DNA of 64,000 nucleotides from Polyangiaceae bacterium UTPRO1. GTDB lineage: Bacteria > Desulfobacterota > Binatia > UTPRO1. The stretch is taken from contig MWST01000043.1 in assembly GCA_002050235.1 (NCBI GenBank), positions 186,001 to 250,000 on the forward strand, given 5' to 3'. The notes beneath the pieces were generated by a model. The model searched no databases and was not told the DNA's origin. It saw nothing but the letters and a program-made list of their open reading frames with translations. The translations under genes were made by a program, and so were the position numbers. Shown in pieces: positions 43,601-51,255 of this stretch (positions are counted from its first letter, which is position 1; every line of letters begins with the position of its first letter).

Positions 43601-44401
43601 CACGCGCGGACGCTGTTGGCGGCGAAGCTCCGCCCGATGCTGCTCCGCCGCACCAAGGGCGCCGTGGCGCCCGATCTGCCGGCGCGCATCGAGGAGCGGC
43701 TCGATTGCGAGCTCACCAAGGGCCAGCGCCATCTCTATCTGGCCGAGCTGCGTCGCAGCCGCGCCCTCGTCGAGGCGCTCGCCGCCGCGCCCGGAGGCGT
43801 CGAGCGCAACAAGATCACCGTGCTCGCGGCGCTCACGCGGCTGCGCCAGATCTGCTGTCATCCGGCCCTGGCGGGGGGCGATCCGGGCCTCGGCTCGGGC
43901 AAGATCGACGCCCTCGCCGAGCTGCTCGAGCCGCTGCTCGCCGAGGGCCACAAGGTGCTCGTGTTCTCGCAGTTCGTGAGCCTCCTGAAGCTCCTCCAGC
44001 CGGTGCTGGCGGCGCAGGGCGTGAAGCAGCACTTCCTGAGCGGCCAGACGCAAAAGCGGGAGCAGGTGGTTGCCGCCTTCCAGAACGACCCTGATCCCGG
44101 TGTCTTCCTGGTCTCGTTGAAAGCGGGCGGCGCCGGTTTGAACCTGACCGCCGCCAGCTACGTCGTGCTCTTCGACCCGTGGTGGAATCCCGCCGTCGAG
44201 GCGCAGGCGATCGACCGCTCGCACCGGATCGGCCAGGACCGGACGGTGATCGCCTATCGCCTCCTGACCCGCGGCACGATCGAAGAAAAGATCTGGGAGC
44301 TGCAGCAGCGCAAGGCGGCCCTGTCGCGGGAGCTTCTCGGCGAGGACGGATTCGCGCGCACCCTCGATCGCGACGCCCTCCGGTTCCTGCTGGAAGAGTG
44401 A
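40604..44401 (+). CDS. SWIM-domain SNF2-family DNA-dependent ATPase
   Basis: About 1265 residues. A SWIM zinc finger near the N-terminus uses C70, C72, C78 and H80 (ACSCPVGPYCKH). The C-terminal 460 residues are a SNF2 helicase-like motor: DDMGLGKT (Walker A), VVCPASVVHNW, DEAQNIKNPN (motif II), LTGTPLENR (III), VFSQFVSLL and GGAGLNLTAASYVV, ending with RSHRIGQDRTV (VI). Bacterial members remodel DNA-bound proteins in repair or transcription. Starts at 40574 and 40640 are alternatives; homology begins with LRGVVSMLRAFP, just after 40604. A single gene; the RM island follows after 400 bases. Confidence 0.9.
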   Translation: MPPVGALRGVVSMLRAFPPMVRHRGQEYARSGRVGQMIFAADAVRAEVRGAHPYDAAWTWPHIGESRPACSCPVGPYCKHAYALACCLLAVAHEEHGFADARLAQFLPTGLVPRPSAIVPISAGGDRRRQAAAPAAAPPGSASGPLLSALDRLRRMPPGWQREHALERLLAGGPARGLSGYLPPFPEILEEADPDLMCWRLAQEIQARTSGWLPRELGIYRDRPDLAARHAARARTALLDELASWARRKAAVTPRSLRLLFGLVDRPGVGPTVTVEARVTSAQMNDEPRSLMQLAQLRMQAHRTPGLLPADQAAVLDWLCDHNVGGRHDYYTGQAGITPALLARLLERVTDLPFAAWRDDIEPGLAAAAGVRPGDPVRLASGLVSFLPTSVARDGEVWIELRFVWPDGRERRLADAVYLRDPGGWSPSGRMSLALADGVFRVVGEEPPESVVELFATSGGLPLPEESRAETLGLLAASFPHLEASLVARTRTHAIRPVVALDLRADDWLELRVFARPTAADAGDVAFEWLPDGRWARRPRSALPGGGAAVDLEAFRADVAPAADTSLSPPAAAAVSGESGEPPAPSDAWLDAPSAEDVAPIIAWVEETDASPGGRRAAGAGAPPAEARERGRWLYCSRRRMEHFADVWERRPADVEWYGSERARRLLAAGQRVAPRVRIEASGVDWFKVSAAWEAEGRELSDADLAKLRAATTRFVKLDTGWVRRDVAASFDELGTLVAELGLELGDEPQQVTVWQLAGADPAVLATLERLGADPETVAAARTLRDRVAGFSGLPAVAPPPELEGELRPYQQAGLDFLAHASALGIGAILADDMGLGKTVQALAWLMHLRRQDPGGGPCLVVCPASVVHNWAREAERFAPSLRVLLLTSGGGRHAAWNAIAAHDLVVTNYALLRRDAERWRAIDLGAVILDEAQNIKNPNAAVTRAAMALRTRHRLALTGTPLENRALDLWSIASFANPGYLGSRAAFAARYDGPEAPPHARTLLAAKLRPMLLRRTKGAVAPDLPARIEERLDCELTKGQRHLYLAELRRSRALVEALAAAPGGVERNKITVLAALTRLRQICCHPALAGGDPGLGSGKIDALAELLEPLLAEGHKVLVFSQFVSLLKLLQPVLAAQGVKQHFLSGQTQKREQVVAAFQNDPDPGVFLVSLKAGGAGLNLTAASYVVLFDPWWNPAVEAQAIDRSHRIGQDRTVIAYRLLTRGTIEEKIWELQQRKAALSRELLGEDGFARTLDRDALRFLLEE

Positions 44402-44802
44402 GCCGGCGCCGGACTGGCGTCCGGGCGCCGATGCCGCGGTGCATCTTGACCGAGCGGCTAGCGTCATGGGACGTGGGCCGGCATCGCGTCGGCGCGGCAG
44501 CACGTCCCCGTCCGGCCCGCTAAGCCGCCCCGTCGTTGGGACAATAGGGCGAAGCTCGGGAAAGGACCGCAGGTCCGATGAGCGGCGATTCCGATTACTG
44601 AGCGCTGATACTTCCGACGTGTGCAGAGACCGGCCCGCGAGGCGGTTCCTCCGCGGCGCGACGCGTCGCGGGCGCGAGACCACCATGTCGCAGGCGCAGG
44701 CCGGATCCCCGGCTACGCCCATCCTGCGCGAGGTCGGATCGTCTATACGACAGCCCCGGTCTTCCTGAACAGATGCTCCGTCGGTATGCTGCCGGCGAAC
44801 CT
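44402..44802. other. 401-base gap before the methyltransferase
   Basis: No gene is supported. An open frame at 44439-44768 is Arg/Ser-rich and has no ribosome site or recognisable sequence. The stretch forms the left border of the restriction-modification island and presumably holds the methyltransferase promoter, which was not identified. Confidence 0.4.
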
Positions 44803-46041
44803 ATGCGCCCGAAGGTGATCAGCCTCTTTTCCGGGGCCGGCGGCATCGACTACGGCCTTGAGGCCGCCGGCTTCGAGACCGCCGTCGCGCTCGAGTGGGA
44901 CCACGACTGCTGCGAGACGCTCCGTCGGAGCAGGCCTCGGTGGGAGGTCATCGAGGACGACATCATGAACGTCCCGAGCGAGGCGATCCTCTCCGCCGCC
45001 CGACTTCGTCCGCGCGAGGCGGCGTTGCTCGTCGGCGGACCTCCGTGCCAACCCTTCTCGAAGGCCGGGTACTGGGCGCGGGGCGACTCGCTGCGCCTCG
45101 ACGATCCTCGCTCGAACACCCTCGCCGCTTACATGCGCGTCGTCGAGGAGACGCTCCCCGCCGCGTTCTTGCTCGAGAACGTCGAGGGGCTGGCGTATGA
45201 GGGCAAGGACGAGGGGCTGCGTTTCTTGCTCGACCGCCTCGCCAAGATCAACCGCCGCACCGGCAGCCGCTATACGCCTGTCTTCCGGAAGCTCAACTTC
45301 GCGGAGTACGGCGTGCCCCAGATCCGCGAGCGCGTGGTCGTCGTCGCATCGCGCGACGGCACGCCCTTCCAATTCCCGGCGGCGACGCACTCCGACGAGA
45401 GCGATGCACCCCTTCCTGGCGTCGGGCTGGAGCGATATCGGACCACTTGGGACGCGCTCGCCGACGTGCGGCCCGACCCGGCCGAAGACCTCGCAGTTCG
45501 CGGTAAGTGGGCCGAGCTCCTCCCCTCGATCCCCGAAGGATCCAATTACCTGCACCACACGGATCGCGGCGAGGGGATGCCGCTTTTCGGCTGGCGCCGA
45601 CGATTTTGGACGTTCCTACTCAAACTGGCGAAGGCGAAGCCGTCGTGGACCCTGCAAGCGCAGCCGGGCCCCGCGGTCGGTCCCTTCCACTGGGAGAGCC
45701 GCCGCTTGAGCATGCGCGAGCTTTGTCGACTGCAGACGTTCCCCGACGACGTCGCGATTCATGGCGGGCGAACGTCGGTGCAGCGCCAGGTCGGCAATGC
45801 CGTGCCGTCGCTCATGGCCGAGATCCTCGGCCGCTCGATCCGAACGCAGTTCTTGGGCATGTCCGCGACGCGAGGCCCGCTCCGCCTGATCCCGCCGGAT
45901 CGCGGAACCCCGCCACCGCCGGAGTCGGTCGCGGACGTGCCGCGAAAGTTCCGGCGCCTCGTCGGCGAGCACGCAGCCCACCCCGGAACGGGGAAGGGCT
46001 ACGGAGCGCTCTCGCGTGCGCGCGACGCCGTCACGGTATGA
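44803..46041 (+). CDS. DNA (cytosine-5-)-methyltransferase of a type II RM system
   Basis: A 412-residue enzyme that methylates C5 of cytosine in a specific site. Motifs in order: I VISLFSGAGGIDYGLEAAGF, IV GGPPCQPFS with catalytic Cys82, VI ENVEGLA, VIII QIRERVVVV, and X RQVGNAVPSLMAEI. The target-recognition region lies between about residues 230 and 330 (KWAELLPSIPEGSNYLHH) and gives no readable specificity. ATG 44803 matches the family start; an ATG at 44773 adds ten residues. Its end overlaps the convergent vsr gene by 11 bases, and a restriction enzyme gene follows. Confidence 0.93.
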   Translation: MRPKVISLFSGAGGIDYGLEAAGFETAVALEWDHDCCETLRRSRPRWEVIEDDIMNVPSEAILSAARLRPREAALLVGGPPCQPFSKAGYWARGDSLRLDDPRSNTLAAYMRVVEETLPAAFLLENVEGLAYEGKDEGLRFLLDRLAKINRRTGSRYTPVFRKLNFAEYGVPQIRERVVVVASRDGTPFQFPAATHSDESDAPLPGVGLERYRTTWDALADVRPDPAEDLAVRGKWAELLPSIPEGSNYLHHTDRGEGMPLFGWRRRFWTFLLKLAKAKPSWTLQAQPGPAVGPFHWESRRLSMRELCRLQTFPDDVAIHGGRTSVQRQVGNAVPSLMAEILGRSIRTQFLGMSATRGPLRLIPPDRGTPPPPESVADVPRKFRRLVGEHAAHPGTGKGYGALSRARDAVTV

Positions 46042-46516
46042 CCGGGCGACGCCGCCTTCGCCGTCGCACGGCGCGCCGGACCTTCACGGCGGCATGGTCG
46101 GCGTGGGTCCTCACGTCGCCTTCCCAGAAGCGGAGCACGATCCACCCGCGCTCGCGCAGCCGGTCGTCGTGCCGCCGATCGCGTTCGACGTCGCGCCGAA
46201 TCTTCGCCAGCCAATACGGCGCGTTGTGCCCCCGCGCGAGTCGCGCGAGCCGCTCCTCGAGGTCGCGCCCGTGCCAGAAGTCGCCGTCGCAGAACACGGC
46301 GACGCGCTCCTTGCGAAAGACGACGTCTGGACGGCCGGGAACGTCGTGTGGCGCGACCCGGTATCGGAGGCCGAGCTCACGCAGCGCGGCGCGCAGGAGC
46401 AGCTCGCACCCCGTGTCGCGCTTGCGGCTCGACGCCCTCGCCGCCGCCGATGCTCGCGGCGTCGCGGCACACAGACCTGCAAAGGAAGGGCTGCGTGCGC
46501 GGCGCTGGGTCGACAT
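46031..46516 (-). CDS. vsr: Very-short-patch-repair (Vsr)-like endonuclease
   Basis: A 161-residue nuclease of the Vsr fold, which nicks beside T:G mismatches formed when 5-methylcytosine deaminates. Visible are RDTGCELLLRAALRELGLRYRV, catalytic Asp in GRPDVVF (residue 64), DGDFWHG with His82, and a long C-terminal helix and strand ending RERGWIVLRFWEGD. The Cys after FWHG that binds zinc in E. coli Vsr is replaced by Arg (FWHGRD), so it is a divergent member. The start at 46516 is likely; the frame is open to 46597. It is convergent with the methyltransferase and divergent from the restriction enzyme gene, as in a mobile RM cassette. Confidence 0.82.
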   Translation of the reverse strand: MSTQRRARSPSFAGLCAATPRASAAARASSRKRDTGCELLLRAALRELGLRYRVAPHDVPGRPDVVFRKERVAVFCDGDFWHGRDLEERLARLARGHNAPYWLAKIRRDVERDRRHDDRLRERGWIVLRFWEGDVRTHADHAAVKVRRAVRRRRRRRPVIP

Positions 46517-46601
46517 GATGCGCGTGCGCGACCCCCCGGAAAGCCGAGTCGAGCTACGAGCTTGACCGACGTCCGCGTGATCGCGATCCTCGGCCACAAA
46601 T

Positions 46602-47384
46602 ATGCCAGCGAAGCCGAAGCTCTTGAAGTGGCTCCGCGCCGCGTGCGCCGAGTACGGCCACGACGTTGCGGCGCTCTATCGCGTGCGCGGGACAAACGCG
46701 TGGCCGCTCACGGCCGGCGACAGCGCTGAGCTTGCGCAGAAGCTGCGCGACGGCGGGCACTTCCTGCCGCTCCCCAAGGAGCCCGCAGCGCTTGCGAACA
46801 TCCTCGAGGTCGCGATCGTCGACTTTCTCCTCGCCGAGATCGACGCCACGCCAGGAGCGCGGGCGAGCCGCGGAACCGAACGTGGGTACCCTGACGTGGA
46901 GATCTCCGGTGCGTGCTTCGGTGACGGCTACCACGCGATCGACGTCAAGATCGCCATGCGCAAGCGCGCGGCGCGGCCCGGGAAGACGCCGGCGCGGACG
47001 CAGAGCCGGATCACGCTCTACACCGGCAACACGTACTTCCTCTACCCGCAGCTCCACTGGCCGGGCACGTTTCGCCCGTTCGCCGACTACCAGAGCCACG
47101 TCGACGTCATCGGTATCTACACCCTCAACGAGCATTCCACTTCGCGCGTCGACGACCTCGAGCTGATCGTGCAGGAGCCGTGGGCCATCGCCTCGCGGCA
47201 GCGTTCGTCGACGACGCGGGAGTACATCGGCGCGGTCATGGAGATCGATCGTCTGCGAGAAGGTCGCGGCGAGTTCGCGAACGAGGACGCGTTCTACAAG
47301 TACTGGCGCGCGTACAAGTTCAAGGTCGGCGAGGCGGTGAAGCAGCAGCTACAGAGGCTGTTGAAAGAACAGGCGAGCAGGTAA
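46602..47384 (+). CDS. EcoRV-like type II restriction endonuclease
   Basis: A 260-residue protein whose catalytic residues match EcoRV in order and spacing: Glu69, Asp98 (GYPDVE), Asp114-x-Lys116 (IDVK), against EcoRV Glu45, Asp74, Asp90-x-Lys92, as recalled. Further blocks agree: FRPFADYQSHVDVIGIYT with the EcoRV YPFDQYIAHWIIG region, LIVQEPWAIAS with FLQDKWVIAG, and FANEDAFYKYWRAYK with FDSEDEFLDYWRNYE. It should cut DNA unprotected at the methyltransferase's site. EcoRV pairs with an adenine methyltransferase, but here the partner is a cytosine-5 enzyme, so specificity probably differs. No controller protein gene is seen. Confidence 0.85.
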   Translation: MPAKPKLLKWLRAACAEYGHDVAALYRVRGTNAWPLTAGDSAELAQKLRDGGHFLPLPKEPAALANILEVAIVDFLLAEIDATPGARASRGTERGYPDVEISGACFGDGYHAIDVKIAMRKRAARPGKTPARTQSRITLYTGNTYFLYPQLHWPGTFRPFADYQSHVDVIGIYTLNEHSTSRVDDLELIVQEPWAIASRQRSSTTREYIGAVMEIDRLREGRGEFANEDAFYKYWRAYKFKVGEAVKQQLQRLLKEQASR

Positions 47385-47663
47385 GGCGAGAGCGTGGCAG
47401 CAAAGTCGACGACGTCGACGCGCCCGCTTACGTGGCCTGCAATTACTTCTACAGCGGCCACGACCAGTTGGAGCAGTAGACCGTCTCGTTTCGCTCCCTT
47501 CCACGTCCGGGCCTCCCACATGGGCTTGCCATCCGCGACAGGTGCGCCGGACTCCGCCGGACTCCGATTGACGGTCGAGGGCGCTCTTTGGCAGGGTGCG
47601 AGCGGATCGCGATGCGCGCCGGGCGCGGTCCTTCCCCCACCGACCAGCGGACTGGAGACCCCG

Positions 47664-49355
47664 ATGCGCCGTCCATTCATCATCGTCGTTGCCGTGCTCG
47701 TCGTCTGTGCCGTCGCCGCCGCGGCAACGCAGGCCGCCGCCGCGGGCCCCTCGCCGGCGCGGAAGTGCCAGGCGGCGAAGCTCAGAGCGGCCGGGAAGGC
47801 GTGCGCTTGCCGTCATGCCGTTGCCGCCAAGGCGCTCGTGAGCGGCGCCACGGCGGACTTCGGCGCCTGCACCGCCAAGCTCGCCGCCGCCTTCGCCAAG
47901 GCGGAGAGCAAGGGCGGGTGTCCGGCGAGCGGTGAAGGTGCGACCGTCGACGGCCGGCTCGCCGGACTCGTAGACGACCTGGCGGCGGCACTCCAGGCGA
48001 GCGGCGCCGGCGGCGCCGCCGCCGCGTGCGTCGCCGCCAAGCTGCAGGCCGCCGGCAAGCAATGCGCCTGCCTCCACAAGCTGCAGGCGACGGCGACGCA
48101 GAAAGGCGCGATGCCGGACGTCGCCGCCTGCGAGGCCAAGCTCACCGCAGCCTACGGAAAGGCCGAGAGCAAGGCCGCTGGGGCGTGCCCGACCAGCGGC
48201 GACGCCGCCGCCATGGGCGCCGAGGTGCGTGGATGCGCCGCCGAGGTCGAGGCCGACGTTGCCGATCGCGACACCAGCACCTATGCGCAGCCCGGTCCGT
48301 ACGGGGTCGGCGTCCGCACCGTCACGCTCGTCGATGCGTCGCGTCCGACCCCGCCGAACGGTGCCTACCCGGGTGCGCCCGACCGCACGCTGGTCACCGA
48401 GATCTGGTATCCGTCGGCGCCGAACGGGTTGGTCGAAGGGCGGAACGCCGACATCGCGCCGAGCGGCGGCGCCTTCCCGTTGATCGTCCGCGCCCACGGA
48501 TTCTCCGGGCTCCGGCGCGACTCGACGTACATCGCGCGGCACCTCGCGAGCTGGGGGTACGTCGTCGTCGCTCCCGACTTCCCGCTCTCGTACCTGAGCG
48601 CACCCGGCGGACCGACGCTCGCCGACGTCGGCAACCAGGCGGGCGACGTGAGCTTCCTCATCGACCGCTTCCTGACTGCCGCTGCGGACGGCGGCAGCTT
48701 CCTCTTCGGCCGCCTCGACGCGGCGCGGATCGGTGCCATCGGCCACTCGCTCGGCGGCGCCACCGTAATGCTCGCTACCTACCACGCGACGCTGCGCGAT
48801 CCGCGCATCAAAGCGACCGTCGCCCAGGCGCCTCTAGGCTGCGTCTTCCTCGACGGCTTCTTCGCGGCCACGGACGTGCCGCTCCTCGTCGAAGGCGGCA
48901 GCGTCGACATGATCACGCAGTACGCGAGCAACCACCTGCAGCCGTACGGATTCGCGAACGCGCCCAAGTATCTGATGACCTTCGACGGCGGTACGCACCT
49001 GGGCTTCTCGGACCGCCTGCTCTTCAACGACACCCAGAACGGCGACGACGCGGTCGGCTGCAGCCTCTTCGTGCGCCCCGGCGACCCGCGGCCGCTCGCG
49101 TTCGCGACCGACCTGCCGCCCGACTTCCTCGGCGGTCCCGCCCTCGGCGTCGATCCGGCGGGCTCGCTCTGCCAGCCGGTCTGTCCGCTGCCGCCGCCGA
49201 CCTTCATGCGGCACAGCCGCCAGAACGCGCTCGCGAAGGCCGGATCGACCGCGTTCTTCGAGGCGAAGCTGCGCGGCAGCGTGTCGGGGGCGCGCATGAT
49301 CGCCGGACGCATCGACGCCGACAACCCCGACCTGACGCTGACGTTCGAAGAATGA
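47664..49355 (+). CDS. Secreted alpha/beta hydrolase with duplicated Cys-rich N-terminal modules
   Basis: A 563-residue secreted protein. After a signal peptide (FIIVVAVLVVCAVAAAATQA) come two tandem modules of about 75 residues, each with a run such as CQAAKLRAAGKACACRHA or CVAAKLQAAGKQCACLHK and an ending CPASGEG or CPTSGDA, then a hydrolase domain resembling bacterial cutinase/PET-hydrolase or chlorophyllase-like enzymes: FPLIVRAHGFSGLRRDS (oxyanion), GHSLGGATVMLATY (nucleophile Ser), VEGGSVDMI and GGTHLGF (His). The modules resemble ones I associate with secreted proteins of deltaproteobacteria-like genomes. The start at 47664 has GGAG upstream. A tandem 10-mer (GCCGGACTCC twice) lies at 47546-47565 in the upstream gap. 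Confidence 0.82.
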   Translation: MRRPFIIVVAVLVVCAVAAAATQAAAAGPSPARKCQAAKLRAAGKACACRHAVAAKALVSGATADFGACTAKLAAAFAKAESKGGCPASGEGATVDGRLAGLVDDLAAALQASGAGGAAAACVAAKLQAAGKQCACLHKLQATATQKGAMPDVAACEAKLTAAYGKAESKAAGACPTSGDAAAMGAEVRGCAAEVEADVADRDTSTYAQPGPYGVGVRTVTLVDASRPTPPNGAYPGAPDRTLVTEIWYPSAPNGLVEGRNADIAPSGGAFPLIVRAHGFSGLRRDSTYIARHLASWGYVVVAPDFPLSYLSAPGGPTLADVGNQAGDVSFLIDRFLTAAADGGSFLFGRLDAARIGAIGHSLGGATVMLATYHATLRDPRIKATVAQAPLGCVFLDGFFAATDVPLLVEGGSVDMITQYASNHLQPYGFANAPKYLMTFDGGTHLGFSDRLLFNDTQNGDDAVGCSLFVRPGDPRPLAFATDLPPDFLGGPALGVDPAGSLCQPVCPLPPPTFMRHSRQNALAKAGSTAFFEAKLRGSVSGARMIAGRIDADNPDLTLTFEE

Positions 49356-49376
49356 CGTGCGCACCCGTGTCGCGCA

Positions 49377-49406
49377 TTGACACTTAGTAAACGGCATCGC
49401 TATGGT
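49377..49406 (+). promoter_or_regulatory. Sigma70-like promoter for the DUF1329 gene
   Basis: TTGACA at 49377-49382 and TATGGT at 49401-49406, spacing 18, about 90 bases ahead of the DUF1329 start. The same layout (TTGACC, 18 bases, TATGGC) occurs at 63899-63928. Confidence 0.5.
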
Positions 49407-49494
49407 CCGCGCGCGCCAACGGCGAGCCGCGTACAGAATAGCGCCGAACGCCAAGTCGCTACGCCCGCGTCACGGACTCGAAAGGGGTCGCTCG

Positions 49495-50790
49495 ATGTTC
49501 AAGGTAATGCCGCTTCGCTTCGCCGCCGTCCTGTCGCTGGCATGCGGTCTGGCGCTCGGCTCTCGCCCGATCGTCCGCGCCGAGGTGCAGCCCGGCGACA
49601 CGATCACCAAGGAGAACCAGGACAAGATCAAGGGGCTCGTCGCCGACGGCGTGCAGTGGTGCGTGAATCGCGGCATGGAGATGAAGATCGTCCCGACCAA
49701 GTCGATCCCGCTGCCCAAGCTCTATCAAGAAGCCACCGAGAAGTTCTCGGCGCAGGTGAAGCTCAAGGAGGACCAGACGCTCGAGGGCTACGTCGCCGGA
49801 CGTCCCTTTCCGCAGGTCGACACGGCCGATCCGATGGCGGCGACCAAGCTCATGTACAACTTCGAGCGCACGCACTACTTCACCGACGACCTCGCGCTCC
49901 ACCTCTTCGACGCCGACACGGGCCAGCTCCAGGTCGATCAGAGCGGCAACCAGCGCTACGTCGTCGAGCGCCATTTCGTCCTCGACTGGCTGCGGGCGCT
50001 GCAATTCATCGGCCGCCTCCACATCGATCCCAAGCCCGAGATCGAGCCCAACAAGGACGGTGCGTTCCGCAAGGCCGGGCTCTATCCCGTCCTCGAGCCC
50101 TTCGACCTGAAGGGCATCGGCGGCCTCAACTACCGCTACCTCGATCCGCTGCGGCAGGATGACCTCTGGCTCTACCTGCCGAGCCTGCGCCGCGTGCGCC
50201 GGCTCTCGAGCGCGCAGCGCTCGGAGGCGCTCTTCGGCCAGGACATCGACGTCGACAGCTACGGCGGCTACGCCGGACAGATCCCGTGGTTCAAGTGGAA
50301 GCTCCTCGCCCAGAAGCCGATGCTGGCGTCGCTCCACGGCGAGAACATGCCGCCGGTGCCGTGCAAGGGCGACGGCGGCATGACCTTCTGCGAGGCGTGG
50401 GAGATGCGGCCCGACGTGTTGGTAGTCGAGGGCACGCCCAAGGCCGAGGCGTACGCGTACTCGAAGCGCGTCATCTACATCGACCACGAGAGCTTCTTCA
50501 TCGTCTACACCGATCTCTACGACCGCGGCGGCGAGCTCTGGAAGACGGTCATGCAGAGCATCCGCACGTCGACACGGCCGAACCCCAAGGTGAGCTTCGA
50601 GTACCCCGAGGAGCGGATGTTCATCTACGCGTTCACGGTGGTCGACATGCAGCTCGAACACGGCACGCGGGTGGCGATCCCCGGCATGGCGTTCCAGAAC
50701 GAGCCCGGCTGGTACGTCGACGTCGGCCCGAAATACGGCGGCGAAGAGGGCTGGTTCTCGATCGCGGCGCTCATCAGCGCCGGGCACTGA
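49495..50790 (+). CDS. DUF1329 outer-membrane-associated protein
   Basis: A 431-residue exported protein with signal peptide (RFAAVLSLACGLALGSRPIVRA). DUF1329 proteins have a LolA/LolB-like beta fold and occur with lipid or terpene export and degradation genes; function unknown. Blocks are YRYLDPLRQDDLWLYLPSLR, RVRRLSSAQRSEALFGQDID and YIDHESFFIVYTDLYDRGGEL. The start at 49495 has AAAGGGG upstream and a clear promoter further up. The RRVRR and QD sequences are family marks. Single gene or first of an operon with the VOC gene, 17 bases downstream. Confidence 0.85.
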   Translation: MFKVMPLRFAAVLSLACGLALGSRPIVRAEVQPGDTITKENQDKIKGLVADGVQWCVNRGMEMKIVPTKSIPLPKLYQEATEKFSAQVKLKEDQTLEGYVAGRPFPQVDTADPMAATKLMYNFERTHYFTDDLALHLFDADTGQLQVDQSGNQRYVVERHFVLDWLRALQFIGRLHIDPKPEIEPNKDGAFRKAGLYPVLEPFDLKGIGGLNYRYLDPLRQDDLWLYLPSLRRVRRLSSAQRSEALFGQDIDVDSYGGYAGQIPWFKWKLLAQKPMLASLHGENMPPVPCKGDGGMTFCEAWEMRPDVLVVEGTPKAEAYAYSKRVIYIDHESFFIVYTDLYDRGGELWKTVMQSIRTSTRPNPKVSFEYPEERMFIYAFTVVDMQLEHGTRVAIPGMAFQNEPGWYVDVGPKYGGEEGWFSIAALISAGH

Positions 50791-50807
50791 GCTTCGGGCG
50801 TGCCCGC

Positions 50808-51221
50808 ATGGCCCCGCGCCTCACGCACGTCGCGCTGCGCGTGACCGATCTCCGGCGCGCCATCGATTTCTACGCCGGCTATGCCGGGCTCGTCGTCGCC
50901 CACGAGCGCGAGGAGAACGGCACGCGGATCGTGTGGCTCGCCGAGCGCGCCGAAGATCCCGACTTCGTCTTCGTGTTGCTGCCGATGGCGCACGCCGAGG
51001 TCGAACGTCCGGGCGTGCACCACTTCGGCTTCGCGGTCGCCAGCCGCGCCGACGTCGACGCGATCGCGGCGCGCGCACGGGCGGCCGGAATCCTGCGCCA
51101 GGAGCCGCGCGACGCCGGTCCGGTGGTCGGCTACTTCTGCATCGTCGAGGATCCGGACCGGAACTGGGTGGAGTTCTCGTTCGGCCAGCCGATCGACCCG
51201 CGCCGGATCCCGGCGCACTAG
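50808..51221 (+). CDS. VOC/glyoxalase-family protein
   Basis: A 137-residue protein of two beta-alpha-beta-beta-beta modules that bind a divalent metal. Metal-ligand candidates are His in [11 protein letters not shown], His in GVHHFGFAV and Glu in NWVEFSFG. It may be a glyoxalase, dioxygenase or resistance protein; short length fits a two-module homodimer. It starts 17 bases after the DUF1329 stop and lies ahead of a glutathione-type alcohol dehydrogenase, which hints at detoxification. Confidence 0.85.
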   Translation: MAPRLTHVALRVTDLRRAIDFYAGYAGLVVAHEREENGTRIVWLAERAEDPDFVFVLLPMAHAEVERPGVHHFGFAVASRADVDAIAARARAAGILRQEPRDAGPVVGYFCIVEDPDRNWVEFSFGQPIDPRRIPAH

Positions 51222-51255
51222 CGATCCGCGGCCGACGCCGCTACACGGTTCGCCC

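Noticed and set aside
41492..44722. Minus-strand open frame of over 1000 codons opposite the SNF2 gene
   Set aside because: It is Arg/Glu/Ala-rich with no motif and mirrors the codon bias of the plus-strand gene; typical antisense shadow in high-GC DNA.
44439..44768. 109-codon open frame as an RM controller (C) protein
   Set aside because: No helix-turn-helix pattern, no ribosome site, and Arg/Ser-rich composition.
47385..47663. Small genes in the gap after the restriction enzyme
   Set aside because: Frames here change composition, lack starts with ribosome sites and match nothing recognised; only a tandem 10-mer is notable.
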